Positions 8,574 to 18,618 are shown, numbered from the stretch's first letter. The stretch: 64,000 bases of DNA from Lachnospiraceae bacterium (GCA_023664345.1 JAMPFQ010000019.1:18213-82212), one strand, 5' to 3'. Translations and numbers: made by a program. Notes: a model not told the origin generated them from the sequence alone.

Positions 8574-9290
8574 ATGAAACTATCAGGGATCAAGCCGTCA
8601 TCACAGGATAACGCGTCCTCTGGTCAGCTTTCACTGGATGGCCACGAAAGCGAACTCCGCCAGCAGATCACAAGCCTGCGGGAAAAAAAGAAAAGCATTT
8701 CCAATGACAAAGACAAGACCAGCGAAGAGAAGAAAAAAGAAAAACAGGCCGTGCAGGAAGAAATCCAGACTTTAAGCAGCGAATTACGGCAGTATCAGAT
8801 ACAGAAACGGCAGGAGGAAGCCGCCAAAAAGCGCGAGGAACTGAAAGAGGCCATGGATGCCAGCGCACAGGAGTCCGAGAAAGAACCAGATCCCGAGGCC
8901 ACTGTATTTGGCAGTAAGAAGTCCGGTGTACTGATCACCCTTTCCGCAGCAAAAAAGCAGCTTTTAAGCATGCAGCGGACCCAGAAAGACCTGGAGGGCA
9001 AACAGAGGATCGCATCTACGGAAGAAGAAAAAGCTGATATCCAAAAGAGGGTCAACAATGTATCCAAAAATATCGGTCGAAAGATAACCATAACCGAAGA
9101 CGGCGTCACGGGTTTCCGGGCTTCCGGAAAGAAAAGCAATAAGACCGGACAGGTCAGCGATCAGCCTTTTAACTGGAGAGCACAGAAAGAGATCGTGACC
9201 GCGGCTGACGATTCGGAAGAATCCTACCGTGGGAATCTGGCCTTGAACAGAAAGAAATTTTTCAGCACGGTCTCTGTATTTATCAGATAG
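8574..9290 (+). CDS. FlxA-like coiled-coil protein
   Basis: 238 residues, soluble, highly charged, no signal peptide. Residues about 22-85 form a heptad-rich coiled coil with LRQQITSLREKKKSIS, a KTSEEKKKEKQ turn and EEIQTLSSELRQYQIQKRQEE, the arrangement seen in the FlxA-like family of Firmicutes, whose function is not known. A second charged helical stretch covers about 125-165. Ribosome site GAGGAGGT, directly preceded by a strong hairpin. It stands alone between a divergent amidase and a convergent peptidoglycan-binding gene, with a strong terminator after it. Confidence 0.6.
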   Translation: MKLSGIKPSSQDNASSGQLSLDGHESELRQQITSLREKKKSISNDKDKTSEEKKKEKQAVQEEIQTLSSELRQYQIQKRQEEAAKKREELKEAMDASAQESEKEPDPEATVFGSKKSGVLITLSAAKKQLLSMQRTQKDLEGKQRIASTEEEKADIQKRVNNVSKNIGRKITITEDGVTGFRASGKKSNKTGQVSDQPFNWRAQKEIVTAADDSEESYRGNLALNRKKFFSTVSVFIR

Positions 9291-9306
9291 TGTAACTGTT
9301 TACGAT

Positions 9307-9341
9307 AAAAGCGTTTGTCGGAAGAACCGGCAAACGCTTTT
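9307..9341. terminator. Bidirectional intrinsic terminator
   Basis: Arms of about 15 bases, AAAAGCGTTTG...CGG and CCGGCAAACGCTTTT, with a five-base loop and U-tracts on both strands. It serves both the FlxA-like gene and the convergent gene ending at 9356. Confidence 0.9.
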
Positions 9342-9355
9342 CCTGTGAGATCTTT

Positions 9356-11176
9356 TCATCCGTTCCGTGGGATCCGCAGGATCTGTCCCACTTCCAGCCT
9401 GTCGCTGGCAAGCCCGTTCAATTCCTTAAGCGTCTCCACTGTGGTGCCATATCTTCGGGAAAGCAGCCACAACGTGTCTCCCCCACGGACGGCGTAATCA
9501 AAATAAGCGCCTCCGGCTGTGGCAGGAATCCGCAGCACCTGCCCGATATTCAGCATATTGCTGGTCAGGCCGTTCAGGTTCCTGATGGCATCCACGGTAG
9601 TTCCGTATCTCTGGGCCAGCAGCCACAGCGTATCTCCCGAACGGACCACATACTCGATCACATCGGTTCCCGGATCGGGAGACGGTATATTTCCCTGGAC
9701 TCCCAGATAGATATCATACAGGACTCTCCATGTGTTCGGCCCTACAATTCCATCCGCGTTAAGCCCCATGGCCCTCTGGAGATCCAGCACCGCCTGCCTG
9801 GTCCCGCTGCCAAAAATGCCATCCTGAGAAACCCTGGGGATATAGGGATAAAATTCCGCCGCCACATTCAAAAGATATTGCAGCGTGATCACATCCGATC
9901 CCCTGGAACCCTGCCTCAGCACAGAGGAGGGAGGAACCGTCCCGATCCCAAGCGTAGTTCCCTCACTGTCCAGTTCCGCCAGTCTTGTGACTGCGGCATA
10001 CAGCCTGGATATCCTGTACCAGGTGGCTTTTCCCACGATACCGTCGGCTCCCAGACCAAAAATACTCTGGAATTTCGTTACCGCCGCCTGGGTGCTGTTC
10101 CCAAACACCCCCGCCTCGTCCGTGATCGCAGGGATGGCAGGGTAATTTCTCCTGATCCTGTCCAGATAAGTCTGGATGGTCTGCACATCCAGCCCCGTGC
10201 TCCCAAGCCGCAGCGGGGTACCGGGATAGGAAGTCAGGGAACCGGTGATGATATCCGTCTCCGCGATCTCAATATCGTTCGGATAATAGGTGCGCAGAAT
10301 CTGGATCGGTGTCAGCCCCCCGTTTGCCAGCGACACTGTCCCCCATTGGGACAGTCCCGCGCAGGTGGTGGTAGTTCCATTACAGAAAGAAGTAAAGTAA
10401 GGCGCGTTCTGTCCCTGCCTGCGCACATACTCATTGAAGATCTCATCCACGATACGGCTGATGGACTCGTAGACTGTCCTGCCATACACGAAAGCCTGAT
10501 CGTAAGCCGTACTGTTGGTGATGTCAAAGCTGTATCCCTGACTCCTGTACCACTCCGTGAAAACACGGTTCAGGGCAAATGTGATGATCGCGTAGATATT
10601 GGCCCGCAGCGCCGCCTCCGGCCATGTGGGATAGATCTCGCTGCTGGCCACGTTCTTCACATAATCAGGAAAAGAGACCTGGACATTGGCAGCGGAAGAA
10701 GCCGGACTGCCAAGGTGTACCGTGATCGGATCGGGGATCGCTACCTGCCGCAGCACCCGAGGCTCCTCGCCGGGCCCCTCCTGATACCGCGCCGTCTGCA
10801 TGGACACCGCAGGCCGGTCAATGACGATATCCTCCACCGTGGGACTGCGTTGCATTTCCTGCATGGGCACGAAAGCAAGGGGCTGGATGGCCGTCTCATT
10901 TTCAAAGACAGGCACTCCCGAAAGATAGAGGGAGTTAAAGCCCAACGCCTGCGCGAACACATTGTAGCTTACATACGGCATTCCGGTATAGGAGGGTTCC
11001 AGAGAGAAATCCCTGCTCACCGTTTCCAGCGGGACCGTGGGCGTTTCCCCATTCTCGTCCGTAAACAGGTCGTATACGCCGCGTCCCTGATCATCCAGCA
11101 CAGCAATCTGCGCTCCCTGTAATGGCACAGCGCCATCAGCGGTCCGAGCCTGTATCTTTAAATAACCGATAGCCAT
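9356..11176 (-). CDS. Peptidoglycan-binding protein with two PGBD and two LysM domains
   Basis: 606 residues, no signal peptide. Order: an N-terminal carboxypeptidase-regulatory-like beta domain (MAIGYLKIQARTADGAVPLQ onward), a central region about 190-310 resembling the SpoIID type (ITFALNRVFTEWYRSQGY; GLSQWGTVSLANGG), two PG_binding_1 domains (each with DGIVGKATW or DGIVGPNTW), then two LysM modules (VRSGDTLWLLAQRYGTTV and VRGGDTLWLLSRRYGTTV) at the end. Such proteins in spore formers are put into forespore or mother cell and bind cortex or coat; that role is inferred. Absence of a secretion signal fits a mother-cell protein. Confidence 0.8.
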   Translation of the reverse strand: MAIGYLKIQARTADGAVPLQGAQIAVLDDQGRGVYDLFTDENGETPTVPLETVSRDFSLEPSYTGMPYVSYNVFAQALGFNSLYLSGVPVFENETAIQPLAFVPMQEMQRSPTVEDIVIDRPAVSMQTARYQEGPGEEPRVLRQVAIPDPITVHLGSPASSAANVQVSFPDYVKNVASSEIYPTWPEAALRANIYAIITFALNRVFTEWYRSQGYSFDITNSTAYDQAFVYGRTVYESISRIVDEIFNEYVRRQGQNAPYFTSFCNGTTTTCAGLSQWGTVSLANGGLTPIQILRTYYPNDIEIAETDIITGSLTSYPGTPLRLGSTGLDVQTIQTYLDRIRRNYPAIPAITDEAGVFGNSTQAAVTKFQSIFGLGADGIVGKATWYRISRLYAAVTRLAELDSEGTTLGIGTVPPSSVLRQGSRGSDVITLQYLLNVAAEFYPYIPRVSQDGIFGSGTRQAVLDLQRAMGLNADGIVGPNTWRVLYDIYLGVQGNIPSPDPGTDVIEYVVRSGDTLWLLAQRYGTTVDAIRNLNGLTSNMLNIGQVLRIPATAGGAYFDYAVRGGDTLWLLSRRYGTTVETLKELNGLASDRLEVGQILRIPRNG

Positions 11177-11263
11177 AGACTGAAAATTCTCCTTTTAGTC
11201 ACTTATCTTATTTTATGAACCAAAAGGGAAATGTGTTCATCCAGCCGGGTTCAGCCATGCCAT

Positions 11264-12571
11264 TCATAAGCTGTCGAAATATGCCTGAAAAGCCATCTCC
11301 GTGTAGACATTATCCATGACCGCGCCAAATTCCCGGACAGAGTGCATTGCCAGGACCGGGATCCCTATATCCACCGTGGGGATCGTGGTCAGGCTGGACA
11401 GGAACGGTCCTATGGTGGAACCGCCTGTAGTATCATTCCGGTTTACAAACTTCTGGCAGGGAACGCCCGCCCGCCTGCAGGCTTCCATAAAGTAAGCCGC
11501 ACTGAAAGCCGTAGTGCCGTACCGCTGGGACGCGGAATATTTGACCACAGGACCGCCGCCCAATACGGGACGGCATTCCGGATCGTGCTTATCGCTGTAG
11601 TTGGGATGGACCGCATGGGCCGTATCCGCGGAAACGGAAGTGGAATTGGCAATGGCCCGAAAGCAGGCCTCCTCCGTCAGTCCGAGGTTTTTACAGATCC
11701 GATCCAAAATACGGAGCAGGATCCCGGAACGTGCGCCCTGGGCAGAGGCGCTCCCCACCTCCTCGTTGTCGAAAGCGGCAAATACCTTACATGCATTTCC
11801 ACCGTCTTTCGATCCTGTCAGGGCCGTCAGCCCCGCATAGACCAGGGCCAGATCATCGATGCGGGACGCGGAGATGAACTCCCCCCTCCTGCCCGTAAAA
11901 ATCCCTTCCTGATATTCATACAGAAACAGTTCATAGTCCAGAACATCCCCTCTGCCGATCCCTGTTTCTTCCTCCAGTATATTCAGCAGATAGTCCCCTT
12001 TCTCCATGTTCTCCTCTTTCATGGACAACAAAGGCAGCATATCCGTCTGCTTATTATAGGAACATTTATCATTCACATCCCTGTGGAAATGGATGCAGAG
12101 ATTGGGGATCATCAAAACAGGCTTATGGATTCTGACCAGTTTTTCTTTCAACGTCCCGCCCTCTTTCACGATCACACGTCCCGCCAGCGCAAGAGGCCTG
12201 TCAAACCAGGTGCTTAAGATCACGCCGCCGTAGACCTCCACGTTGATCTTCACATAGCCGTCAGGCGTCACAATGCAGGATCCGGGCTTGATCTTAAATC
12301 CCGGGGAATCCGTGTGCGCCCCTATGATGCGAAAACCATTCTCCGCCAGGCTGCCTTCCCCTGTTGTGAAAGCAATGATACAGGATCCGTTTTTCGTGAC
12401 ATAATACCTGCCTCCCTGCTCCAGAGACCATTCCGCCGTCTCTTTCAGTTCCTGAAAACCGTTCTCCCTAAGGATTTCCGCCGCATTTTCCACGGCATGA
12501 TACGCGGTGGGGCTGTTGTTCAGATACCGTAACAATCCCTGTGAAAATTTCTGCTGCGCACTCTTGTCCAT
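11264..12571 (-). CDS. M18 family aminopeptidase
   Basis: 435 residues, typical size. Cytoplasmic dinuclear-zinc exopeptidase preferring acidic or neutral N-terminal residues. Ligand motifs are IIGAHTDSPGFKIKPG near 84, the DIDDL-like SRIDDLALVY near 235, FDNEEVGSASAQGA near 268, and the C-terminal HSVREFGA near 410. Ribosome site GGAGG eight bases before ATG. Monocistronic in appearance, downstream of the ftsH terminator complex. Confidence 0.92.
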   Translation of the reverse strand: MDKSAQQKFSQGLLRYLNNSPTAYHAVENAAEILRENGFQELKETAEWSLEQGGRYYVTKNGSCIIAFTTGEGSLAENGFRIIGAHTDSPGFKIKPGSCIVTPDGYVKINVEVYGGVILSTWFDRPLALAGRVIVKEGGTLKEKLVRIHKPVLMIPNLCIHFHRDVNDKCSYNKQTDMLPLLSMKEENMEKGDYLLNILEEETGIGRGDVLDYELFLYEYQEGIFTGRRGEFISASRIDDLALVYAGLTALTGSKDGGNACKVFAAFDNEEVGSASAQGARSGILLRILDRICKNLGLTEEACFRAIANSTSVSADTAHAVHPNYSDKHDPECRPVLGGGPVVKYSASQRYGTTAFSAAYFMEACRRAGVPCQKFVNRNDTTGGSTIGPFLSSLTTIPTVDIGIPVLAMHSVREFGAVMDNVYTEMAFQAYFDSL

Positions 12572-12612
12572 TTTAATCCTCCATGTCAGAGCAGTTTACT
12601 GCGATGACACGC

Positions 12613-12722
12613 GCCGAGAATTTCAAATTCTCGGCTGCGATCAGGGCAATCCCCGGCTCTGACTCATAATTGCAGTCTGAACGAGTTCAGACGTTAAAAA
12701 ATAAGCTATCGAGCTTATTTTT
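12613..12722 (-). other. Row of three perfect stem-loops with a possible 12-codon leader ORF
   Basis: Between ftsH and the M18 gene are an 11-bp palindrome (12613-12635), a 7-bp stem with CGAG loop (12675-12692) and a 10-bp stem AAAAATAAGCT/AGCTTATTTTT (12696-12722) with T-tracts on both strands, a good terminator. On the minus strand an AGGAGG site (12732-12737) six bases before TTG (12725) would start a 12-codon peptide ending at 12687 that reads through the terminator stem. No larger gene is seen in 12572-12820. Confidence 0.55.
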
Positions 12723-12763
12723 CAATCTATGCCTCCTGAAAATATAAACTATACTCAATACAA

Positions 12764-12800
12764 AGCGCCCGCCCTGGAATTGATACAGGACAGGCGTTAT
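12764..12800 (-). terminator. Probable ftsH terminator hairpin
   Basis: On the minus strand CTGTCCTG pairs with CAGGGCGG (with G-U pairs) and the stem extends through AACGCC/GGCGCTT; TTTGTATT follows. Moderate quality, 20 bases after the ftsH stop. Confidence 0.6.
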
Positions 12801-12820
12801 TTTTGCGAATCATACATCCA

Positions 12821-15229
12821 TTATTCATCCAGCCGGTGATTGGAAAATCTCCCCACGGAACCCTCTGAGGGCTGGGATGATTCAGACGGCTGAACCGACC
12901 GGGTGGAATCAGCTGCCTGATCGGGGCCGACTGATTGCTCCGTCTGAAAGAACCGCGTTCCCTGATCCGCCTGTTCCTGCGATGACCCAGGCACGTTGGC
13001 CGTACTTTCCGCCTGCTCTGCCGATACTTCACTGTCACCTGCCATGCCTGCCGTCCGCTCCGCAGATGTCTCATTTTCCATCGTCTGCTCTACAAATGTC
13101 TCCGCTTTCTCCGGCTCCGGAAAACTGATAGGATCCGGCATTTCTATCGGCTTGGGAAATCTATTCCCGCTGTCGGTTTCTTTCTCTCCGTCAGCCGCTC
13201 CCGCCTTGCCGCCTTTTTCCGCACCAGCCTTGTTGCCGTCCTGTTCGTCCTCTTTCGGATCGGGCAGCCCTTTCTCCTTACGGAATATCTGCATGAACTC
13301 CTTGCCTGTGATGGTTTCCTTCTCGATCAGGAAAGCCGCCAGCTTATCCATCAGTTCCCTGTTCTCGCGGAGCAGCGCCAGTGCTTTCTCATAACTTTCT
13401 TTCAGGATCTCCACCACCTCGGCATCGATCTCCGCCGCTGTGGAATCACTGCAGTTCAGCGCGGTCCTGCCCTCCAGATACTGGCTCTCTATGGTAGCCA
13501 GCCCCATCAGGCCGAACTTCTTGCTCATGCCGTAACGCGTCACCATGTTCCGGGCGATATCCGTCGCTTTCTCAATATCGTTCGCCGCGCCGGTGGTCAC
13601 CGTCTCAAACACGATCTCCTCCGCCGCGCGGCCGCCCACCAGGCTGACGAGCATATCCCTCAGTTCCGCTTCCGTGTTCAGATACTTCTCCTCCTCCGGC
13701 ACATGCATCACATACCCCAGCGCACCCATGGTACGGGGCACAATGGTGATCTTCTGGACCGGCTCGGAATTTTTCTGCAGAGCGCTGATCAATGCGTGTC
13801 CCACCTCATGATAAGAGACAATCTTGCGTTCTTCCTTGCTCATGATGCGGTCTTTCTTCTCCTTGCCCACCAGCACCACTTCCACCGCGTCGAATAGATC
13901 TTTCTGACACACATACTCCCTGTTTTCTTTCACGGCATTGATGGCGGCCTCGTTGATCATATTAGCCAGATCGGAACCCACCGCGCCGCTGGTGGCAAGG
14001 GCGATGGCGTCCAGATCCACCGTTTCATCCATCTTTACATCCTTGGAATGCACCTTCAGGATCTCCACACGGCCTTTCAGGTCGGGCTTATCCACAATGA
14101 TACGCCTGTCAAAACGACCGGGACGCAGCAACGCCTTATCCAGGATCTCAGGACGGTTGGTGGCTCCCAGGATCAGGATACCCTTGGAACTGTCAAAACC
14201 ATCCATCTCGGACAGCAGCTGGTTCAGCGTCTGCTCCCGCTCCTCGTTTCCGCCGCCGTACTTGGAATCACGGCTGCGCCCGATGGCGTCGATCTCATCA
14301 ATAAAAATGATACAGGGCGCGTTCTTGTTCGCTTCCTTGAACAAATCGCGGACACGGCTTGCGCCCACACCCACATATAACTCAATAAAATCCGAACCTG
14401 TCAGGGAAAAGAAAGGCACATGGGCCTCACCTGCAACCGCCCTGGCAAGCAGGGTCTTACCTGTACCGGGAGGGCCTACCAGCAGCGCTCCCTTGGGAAG
14501 CCTGGCGCCGATCTTGGAATATTTTCCCGGATTGTGCAGGAAATCCACCACCTCTACCAGGGATTCCTTGGCCTCGTCCTCGCCTGCCACATCCTTAAAA
14601 GTAACACCTGTTTCTTTTTGAACATACACTTTGGCGTTGCTCTTGCCCACGCCCATGGGGCCACCGCTGCCCCCCATCTTGCGGAACACTACGCCCAGCA
14701 GGACCCACATCAGAATCACCGGCAGGATCACATACAGAAAAATATCCAACAGTTTCCCGGAATTGTCGCTGAGCACGCGGCTTCCGTCAATATCTCCCTG
14801 TGCTTCCAGCCTGGCGGTCAGAGTGTCCAGATCTTCCATCAGGATCGTGGAATAAGTCCTTGTCGCGGCGGTGGGATAGAACAGATAACCTTCCGTGCCG
14901 CCAGCGATCCCCGCGGGGGTATCCACCCCTTTCTTCAGGGTAAAGAGAACCTGCCCCGTACTCTGTACCTCTACAGCTTCCACCTTGCCCTCACTGATAT
15001 ACGCAAGAAACTGGGTATAGCTCACCACCTGACCTGATGCAGATCCGCCAAACACCATGTTCCAGAGCATAAAGGCAAGCAGTATGGTGCTGAGTGCCGC
15101 CAGTACCAGCATGGTGATATTCGGCTTACGGGGCGGCTGATTTCCGTTCCCGCCGCCGTTGCCGCCGGGGCCACGACCGCCGCCATTATATCCCCCTCCG
15201 TTATCGAACTGGTTCATTTGATTGTCCAT
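12821..15229 (-). CDS. ftsH: ATP-dependent zinc metalloprotease FtsH
   Basis: 802 residues, about 150 longer than usual. A Gly/Asn-rich N-terminal stretch (residues 3-32) precedes the first membrane segment (about 38-60), a short external domain and the second membrane segment (about 155-180). The AAA module shows GPPGTGKT, IIFIDEIDAIG and ATNRPEILDKALLRPGRFDR; the protease site is HEVGH. It degrades membrane and regulatory proteins at the inner face of the membrane. The last ~180 residues are a low-complexity acidic, Gln/Ser/Ala-rich tail not found in most FtsH. Ribosome site GGAG. Confidence 0.96.
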   Translation of the reverse strand: MDNQMNQFDNGGGYNGGGRGPGGNGGGNGNQPPRKPNITMLVLAALSTILLAFMLWNMVFGGSASGQVVSYTQFLAYISEGKVEAVEVQSTGQVLFTLKKGVDTPAGIAGGTEGYLFYPTAATRTYSTILMEDLDTLTARLEAQGDIDGSRVLSDNSGKLLDIFLYVILPVILMWVLLGVVFRKMGGSGGPMGVGKSNAKVYVQKETGVTFKDVAGEDEAKESLVEVVDFLHNPGKYSKIGARLPKGALLVGPPGTGKTLLARAVAGEAHVPFFSLTGSDFIELYVGVGASRVRDLFKEANKNAPCIIFIDEIDAIGRSRDSKYGGGNEEREQTLNQLLSEMDGFDSSKGILILGATNRPEILDKALLRPGRFDRRIIVDKPDLKGRVEILKVHSKDVKMDETVDLDAIALATSGAVGSDLANMINEAAINAVKENREYVCQKDLFDAVEVVLVGKEKKDRIMSKEERKIVSYHEVGHALISALQKNSEPVQKITIVPRTMGALGYVMHVPEEEKYLNTEAELRDMLVSLVGGRAAEEIVFETVTTGAANDIEKATDIARNMVTRYGMSKKFGLMGLATIESQYLEGRTALNCSDSTAAEIDAEVVEILKESYEKALALLRENRELMDKLAAFLIEKETITGKEFMQIFRKEKGLPDPKEDEQDGNKAGAEKGGKAGAADGEKETDSGNRFPKPIEMPDPISFPEPEKAETFVEQTMENETSAERTAGMAGDSEVSAEQAESTANVPGSSQEQADQGTRFFQTEQSVGPDQAADSTRSVQPSESSQPSEGSVGRFSNHRLDE

Positions 15230-15276
15230 AGTAACTCCATTTCTGTTTTTTTCGTTAAAGAAATTAAACCTATTTT

Positions 15277-15305
15277 ATTATAGAGACTATGATTTGATAA
15301 ATCAA
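15277..15305 (-). promoter_or_regulatory. ftsH promoter
   Basis: On the minus strand TTGATT (15300-15305), 17-bp spacer, TATAAT (15277-15282). The predicted leader is about 40 bases. The divergent DUF1846 gene has a candidate TTGACC (15355-15360) with TATGAT (15380-15385) on the plus strand, but the spacer there is 19 bp. Confidence 0.75.
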
Positions 15306-15443
15306 TAGCATAAGTATGAAAAAAACATTTCAACTCTTAAAGATTTCTAAACTTTTGACCATTCCAATATGAAAAAAACTATGATAAAATAAAACGATAG
15401 GGTAACTGTTCAGATTTTACATCCGATAAGAAGCGAGGGACAC

Positions 15444-16919
15444 ATGAAAACAGGTTTTGACAATGAAAAATATCTGAAAATGCAGTCGGAACATATCAAG
15501 GAGCGAATCGGCCAGTTTGGGGACAAGCTTTATCTGGAATTTGGCGGTAAGCTTTTCGACGACTATCACGCCTCCCGTGTGCTGCCCGGTTTTGCTCCCG
15601 ACTCCAAGCTGCGGATGCTGCTGCAGCTTTCAGACTATGCGGAAATCGTCATTGTCATCAATGCGGCGGATATTGAAAAAAATAAGATCAATGGCAATCT
15701 GGGCATCACCTATGACGTAGATGTGCTGCGCCTGCGTGACGAATTCCAGCAAAAAGGACTGTATGTGGGCAGCGTGGTCATTACCCATTACTCCGGCCAG
15801 CACAGTGCTAATCAGTTCAAGACCAAGCTGGAGAAGAAAAACATCCGTGTCTACCTGCATTATACCATTCAGGGTTATCCCTCCAATATCCCCCTGATCG
15901 TCAGTAAGGACGGTTACGGGAAGAACGACTATATTGAAACTTCCCGGCCATTGGTAGTCGTCACCGCCCCCGGACCCGGGAGCGGGAAAATGGCCACCTG
16001 CCTGTCCCAGCTTTACCATGATAATCTGCGCGGGATCAAGGCAGGTTATGCAAAATTTGAGACATTTCCCATATGGAACATTCCCCTGAAGCACCCCATC
16101 AACCTTGCCTATGAGGCTGCTACTGCGGATCTGAACGATGTGAACATGATCGATCCTTTTCATCTGGACGCCTATGGGGTGACTACAGTAAATTATAACC
16201 GGGATATCGAGATCTTCCCCGTTCTGAACGCTATCTTTGAGGGCATTTACGGTGAAAATCCTTATAAATCCCCCACTGACATGGGGGTCAATATGGCGGG
16301 AAACTGCATCATCAATGATGAAGTCTGCCGCGAGGCATCCCGCATGGAGATCATACGGCGCTATTACGCTGCCCTGAACAAGATCGTACAGGACGGCGCT
16401 TCGGAAAATGAACTGTATAAGATCGAACTGCTGATGAAGCAGGAAAAGATCTCCACGGACGACAGGAAAGTAACGGTAGCGTGCAGACAGTGTGCGGAAC
16501 TGTTGGGCGTTCCCACCGCCGCCATCGAACTTCCGGGCCAGCAGATCATCACCTCCAAGACCACCGATTTCCTGGGGGCATCCGCGGCTCTGCTGCTGAA
16601 CGCCTTAAAATATCTGGCAGGGATCGACCATGACGTAAAGCTGATCAAACCGGAGGCCATCGCCCCGATCCAGGATCTGAAAGTCCGCTATCTGGGAGGG
16701 AAAAATCCCAGGCTGCACACGGACGAAGTGCTGATCGCCCTGTCTCTGGCGGCGTGCAGCGACAACAAGGCCAGGCTCGCCATGGAACAACTGCCCAATC
16801 TAAAGGGCTGCCAGGTACATACCTCCGTCATGCTCTCCGAAGTAGACGTCAAAATATTCAAAAAGCTGGGAGTGGATCTCACAAGCGAACCCATACAGAC
16901 TTCCAGGAAAAAATATTAG
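15444..16919 (+). CDS. DUF1846 family protein
   Basis: 491 residues, matching the DUF1846 family in length and in its opening TGFDNEKYLKMQSEHI. The middle carries VVTAPGPGSGKMATCLSQLYHD (about 172-193), a loop suggestive of nucleotide binding, and the C-terminal half is alpha/beta. The family is common in Firmicutes and has known structures but no established reaction. Ribosome site GCGAGGG. It is followed 33 bases later by pyrG on the same strand, so the two may be co-transcribed; no functional link is known. Confidence 0.9.
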   Translation: MKTGFDNEKYLKMQSEHIKERIGQFGDKLYLEFGGKLFDDYHASRVLPGFAPDSKLRMLLQLSDYAEIVIVINAADIEKNKINGNLGITYDVDVLRLRDEFQQKGLYVGSVVITHYSGQHSANQFKTKLEKKNIRVYLHYTIQGYPSNIPLIVSKDGYGKNDYIETSRPLVVVTAPGPGSGKMATCLSQLYHDNLRGIKAGYAKFETFPIWNIPLKHPINLAYEAATADLNDVNMIDPFHLDAYGVTTVNYNRDIEIFPVLNAIFEGIYGENPYKSPTDMGVNMAGNCIINDEVCREASRMEIIRRYYAALNKIVQDGASENELYKIELLMKQEKISTDDRKVTVACRQCAELLGVPTAAIELPGQQIITSKTTDFLGASAALLLNALKYLAGIDHDVKLIKPEAIAPIQDLKVRYLGGKNPRLHTDEVLIALSLAACSDNKARLAMEQLPNLKGCQVHTSVMLSEVDVKIFKKLGVDLTSEPIQTSRKKY

Positions 16920-16952
16920 TGTTCCATAAAACGGCACAGAAAAGAGGAACTT

Positions 16953-18560
16953 ATGGCAGTAAAATATGTTTTCGTAACAGGTGGTGTTGTTTCCGGTCTG
17001 GGCAAGGGCATCACCGCGGCATCATTGGGCAGGCTGCTGAAAGCCAGAGGCTATAAAGTGACCATGCAGAAATTCGACCCTTATATCAACATCGATCCCG
17101 GCACCATGAACCCCATCCAGCACGGCGAGGTGTTCGTCACCGACGACGGAGCCGAGACCGATCTGGATCTGGGGCATTATGAGCGGTTCATCGATGAAAG
17201 CCTGGATAAGAATTCCAACGTGACCACAGGAAAGGTATACTGGGCCGTATTGCAGAAAGAGCGGCGGGGAGATTACGGCGGCGGCACGGTACAGGTCATC
17301 CCCCATATCACAAACGAGATCAAAAGCCGCTTTTACCGCAATTTTACCGACCCTGACACCCGCATCGCCATTATCGAGGTAGGGGGAACGGTGGGCGATA
17401 TCGAGAGCCAGCCTTTCCTGGAATCCATCCGGCAGTTCCAGCATGACGTGGGACATGAGAACGCCATTTTGATCCATGTGACCCTGATCCCATATCTGAA
17501 CGCCTCCCAGGAACTGAAGACCAAGCCCACCCAGGCCAGCGTCAAGGATCTGCAGGGAATGGGCATCCAGCCGGATATCATTGTGTGTCGGAGCGAGCAT
17601 CCCCTGGATCAGAGCATCAAAGATAAGATCGCACTGTTCTGTAATGTGCCCAGCAGCCGCGTCCTGCAGAATCTGGATGTGGAATATCTGTATGAGGCGC
17701 CCCTGGCCATGGAGAAAGAACATCTGGCTCAGGCGGTATGCGCATGCCTCCATCTGGACTGCCCGGAACCGGACTTAAGGGACTGGGAAAAGATGGTGGA
17801 AGACCTGAAACATCCTACCAATGAAGTCACCATTGCCCTGGTGGGAAAATATGTGTCCCTCCATGACGCTTATATCAGTGTGGTGGAAGCTTTGAAGCAC
17901 GGCGGCATCACCAACCATACCACCGTCCATATCAAATGGATCGATTCCGAGACGGTGACAAAGGAAAACGTGGAAGAACTGCTGGATGATGTCAACGGTG
18001 TCCTGATCCCCGGCGGTTTCGGTTCCCGGGGCATTGAGGGCAAGATCCTCGCCATCCAATATGCCCGCACCCATAACAGACCCATGCTTGGGTTATGTCT
18101 GGGCATGCAGCTGACCATTGTGGAATATGCCAGAAATGTGGTGGGCTACAATGATGCTCACAGCATTGAACTGGATCCCGGCACCACCCATCCGGTGATC
18201 GCCCTGATGCCCGACCAGAACGGCGTGGAAGACATCGGGGGCACCTTGCGGCTGGGCTCTTATCCCTGCGTGCTGGACAAGGATTCCAGAGCATTCCGGC
18301 TGTACGGTGAGGAGACCATCCATGAAAGGCACCGCCACCGCTATGAGGTAAATAACGATTACCGCGCCATCCTGACGGAAAAAGGCCTGCGCCTTTCCGG
18401 CACCTCTCCTGACGGACGCATTGTGGAAATGTGCGAACTGACGGAACATCCTTTCTATATAGCCACACAGGGACATCCCGAACTGAAATCACGTCCCAAC
18501 AGGCCACACCCGTTATTTAAAGGATTCATTGCGGCTGCGCTGAAAGATAAAATGAACTAA
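16953..18560 (+). CDS. pyrG: CTP synthase
   Basis: 535 residues. Converts UTP to CTP with ATP and glutamine. The synthetase domain starts [15 protein letters not shown] (about 6-20), includes [15 protein letters not shown] and the CTP feedback site region; the glutaminase domain holds the nucleophile in LGLCLGMQL near 380 and the His/Glu pair in [12 protein letters not shown] near 510. Ribosome site AGAGGA. No pyrG attenuation signal (initially transcribed G tract with terminator) is evident in the 33-base gap before it. Confidence 0.97.
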   Translation: MAVKYVFVTGGVVSGLGKGITAASLGRLLKARGYKVTMQKFDPYINIDPGTMNPIQHGEVFVTDDGAETDLDLGHYERFIDESLDKNSNVTTGKVYWAVLQKERRGDYGGGTVQVIPHITNEIKSRFYRNFTDPDTRIAIIEVGGTVGDIESQPFLESIRQFQHDVGHENAILIHVTLIPYLNASQELKTKPTQASVKDLQGMGIQPDIIVCRSEHPLDQSIKDKIALFCNVPSSRVLQNLDVEYLYEAPLAMEKEHLAQAVCACLHLDCPEPDLRDWEKMVEDLKHPTNEVTIALVGKYVSLHDAYISVVEALKHGGITNHTTVHIKWIDSETVTKENVEELLDDVNGVLIPGGFGSRGIEGKILAIQYARTHNRPMLGLCLGMQLTIVEYARNVVGYNDAHSIELDPGTTHPVIALMPDQNGVEDIGGTLRLGSYPCVLDKDSRAFRLYGEETIHERHRHRYEVNNDYRAILTEKGLRLSGTSPDGRIVEMCELTEHPFYIATQGHPELKSRPNRPHPLFKGFIAAALKDKMN

Positions 18561-18571
18561 AACAGATGACC

Positions 18572-18609
18572 AAAAAGGCGTCTCCAAGCTACACTTGAAG
18601 ACGCCTTTT
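18572..18609. terminator. Bidirectional terminator between pyrG and yitT
   Basis: AAAAGGCGTCT pairs with AGACGCCTTTT across a 13-base loop, with A and T tracts on both sides; lies between convergent genes. Confidence 0.9.
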
Positions 18610-18618
18610 CATGAATCC

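Noticed and set aside
9878-11122. 414-codon plus-strand frame
   Set aside because: Antisense of the peptidoglycan-binding gene; Arg/His-rich composition typical of a shadow.
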